Assembly (NCBI RefSeq): GCF_003234855.1
Contig: NZ_QKTO01000016.1
Coordinates: 1 to 62,468, forward strand
DNA: 62,468 nucleotides
Reading direction: 5' to 3'
Source: Curtobacterium sp. MCBD17_032
GTDB taxonomy: Bacteria > Actinomycetota > Actinomycetes > Actinomycetales > Microbacteriaceae
The translations under genes were made by a program, and so were the position numbers. Positions 62,352 through 62,468 of the stretch are shown here, piece by piece; position 1 is the first letter of the stretch, and each line of letters opens with the position of its first letter. Below the pieces are notes generated by a model. That model had not been told where the DNA came from, ran no database searches, and saw nothing but the letters and a program-made list of their open reading frames with translations.

Positions 62352-62367
62352 GATCATTGAAAAGGAG

Positions 62368-62468
62368 TCCGGCGGCGTCCTACTCTCCCACAAGGTCCCC
62401 CTTGCAGTACCATCGGCGCTGAGAGGCTTAGCTTCCGGGTTCGGAATGTGACCGGGCGTTTCCCTCTC
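62368..62468 (-). rRNA. rrf: 5S ribosomal RNA, 5' end off window
   Basis: The minus strand holds CATTCCGAACCCGGAAGC, the universal 5S loop B/helix III stretch, then GATGGTACTGCA and GGGAGAGTAGGACGCCGCC at the 3' end. About 101 of the usual ~117 nt are present. The 5' end and any 23S and 16S genes lie beyond 62468. Confidence 0.95.

Overview
The window is 62.5 kb of very GC-rich DNA. It has a strong G/C third-position bias, frequent GTG starts, long spurious antisense frames, actinobacterial surface proteins ending in LAYTG (sortase-E type), and a levodione-reductase-like enzyme close to the one known from Corynebacterium aquaticum/Leifsonia. The best guess is a Microbacteriaceae chromosome, possibly Curtobacterium-like. 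The genus is inference. A 5S rRNA gene runs off the right end, so the window abuts an rRNA operon.

Layout. 1-7.9 kb: putA (3' end off the window) divergent from a LysR regulator, two LAYTG-anchored secreted proteins, and an MBL-fold hydrolase. 7.9-13.3 kb: a DNA repair cluster with a LigC-type ATP-dependent ligase and a stand-alone LigD-type polymerase domain, two tiny coupled ORFs, a DUF429 protein, an MshA-like glycosyltransferase and a UDG-superfamily protein. 13.3-20 kb: two APC amino-acid permeases, an ADP-ribosylglycohydrolase and a lytic-transglycosylase-like exoprotein. 20-30.9 kb: an M23 peptidase, a BLUF photoreceptor, a lipoprotein, a SWIM/SNF2 helicase, a toxin-antitoxin remnant, an aldo/keto reductase, a secreted HNH nuclease, levodione reductase, and an SseB/GPP34 pair. 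30.9-35.4 kb: a NERD-domain gene broken by a 35-bp tandem duplication, beside a large TM0106-type RecB nuclease/helicase.

35.6-39.1 kb is the most intriguing locus. Five tightly overlapping genes encode a small membrane-spanning precursor with a Cys-bounded C-terminal tail, an ABC ATPase, two membrane proteins and an M50 (site-2) metalloprotease. The layout is that of a peptide-toxin or RiPP-like production and export operon, but no known tailoring enzyme is present.

43.2-50.4 kb is a visibly less GC-rich defence island: a PLD-type nuclease and N6-adenine methylase (tail to tail), an AIPR-family abortive-infection protein, a decayed oxidoreductase pseudogene and an HNH restriction-like protein. 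The HNH reading frame runs out of register into the resident ABC transporter gene. 50.4-54 kb: an ABC-2 exporter followed by a two-component system whose histidine kinase carries an in-frame amber codon. 54.1-57.3 kb: a five-gene run of small membrane proteins and one secreted protein. 57.4-62.5 kb: a frameshifted UvrA-like ATPase, a Vsr endonuclease, a quinone-oxidoreductase-like enzyme and the 5S rRNA gene.

At least five genes carry a single disrupting change: a duplication, a nonsense codon, two one-base indels and a truncated toxin. Whether these are real or sequencing errors matters for interpreting the window.
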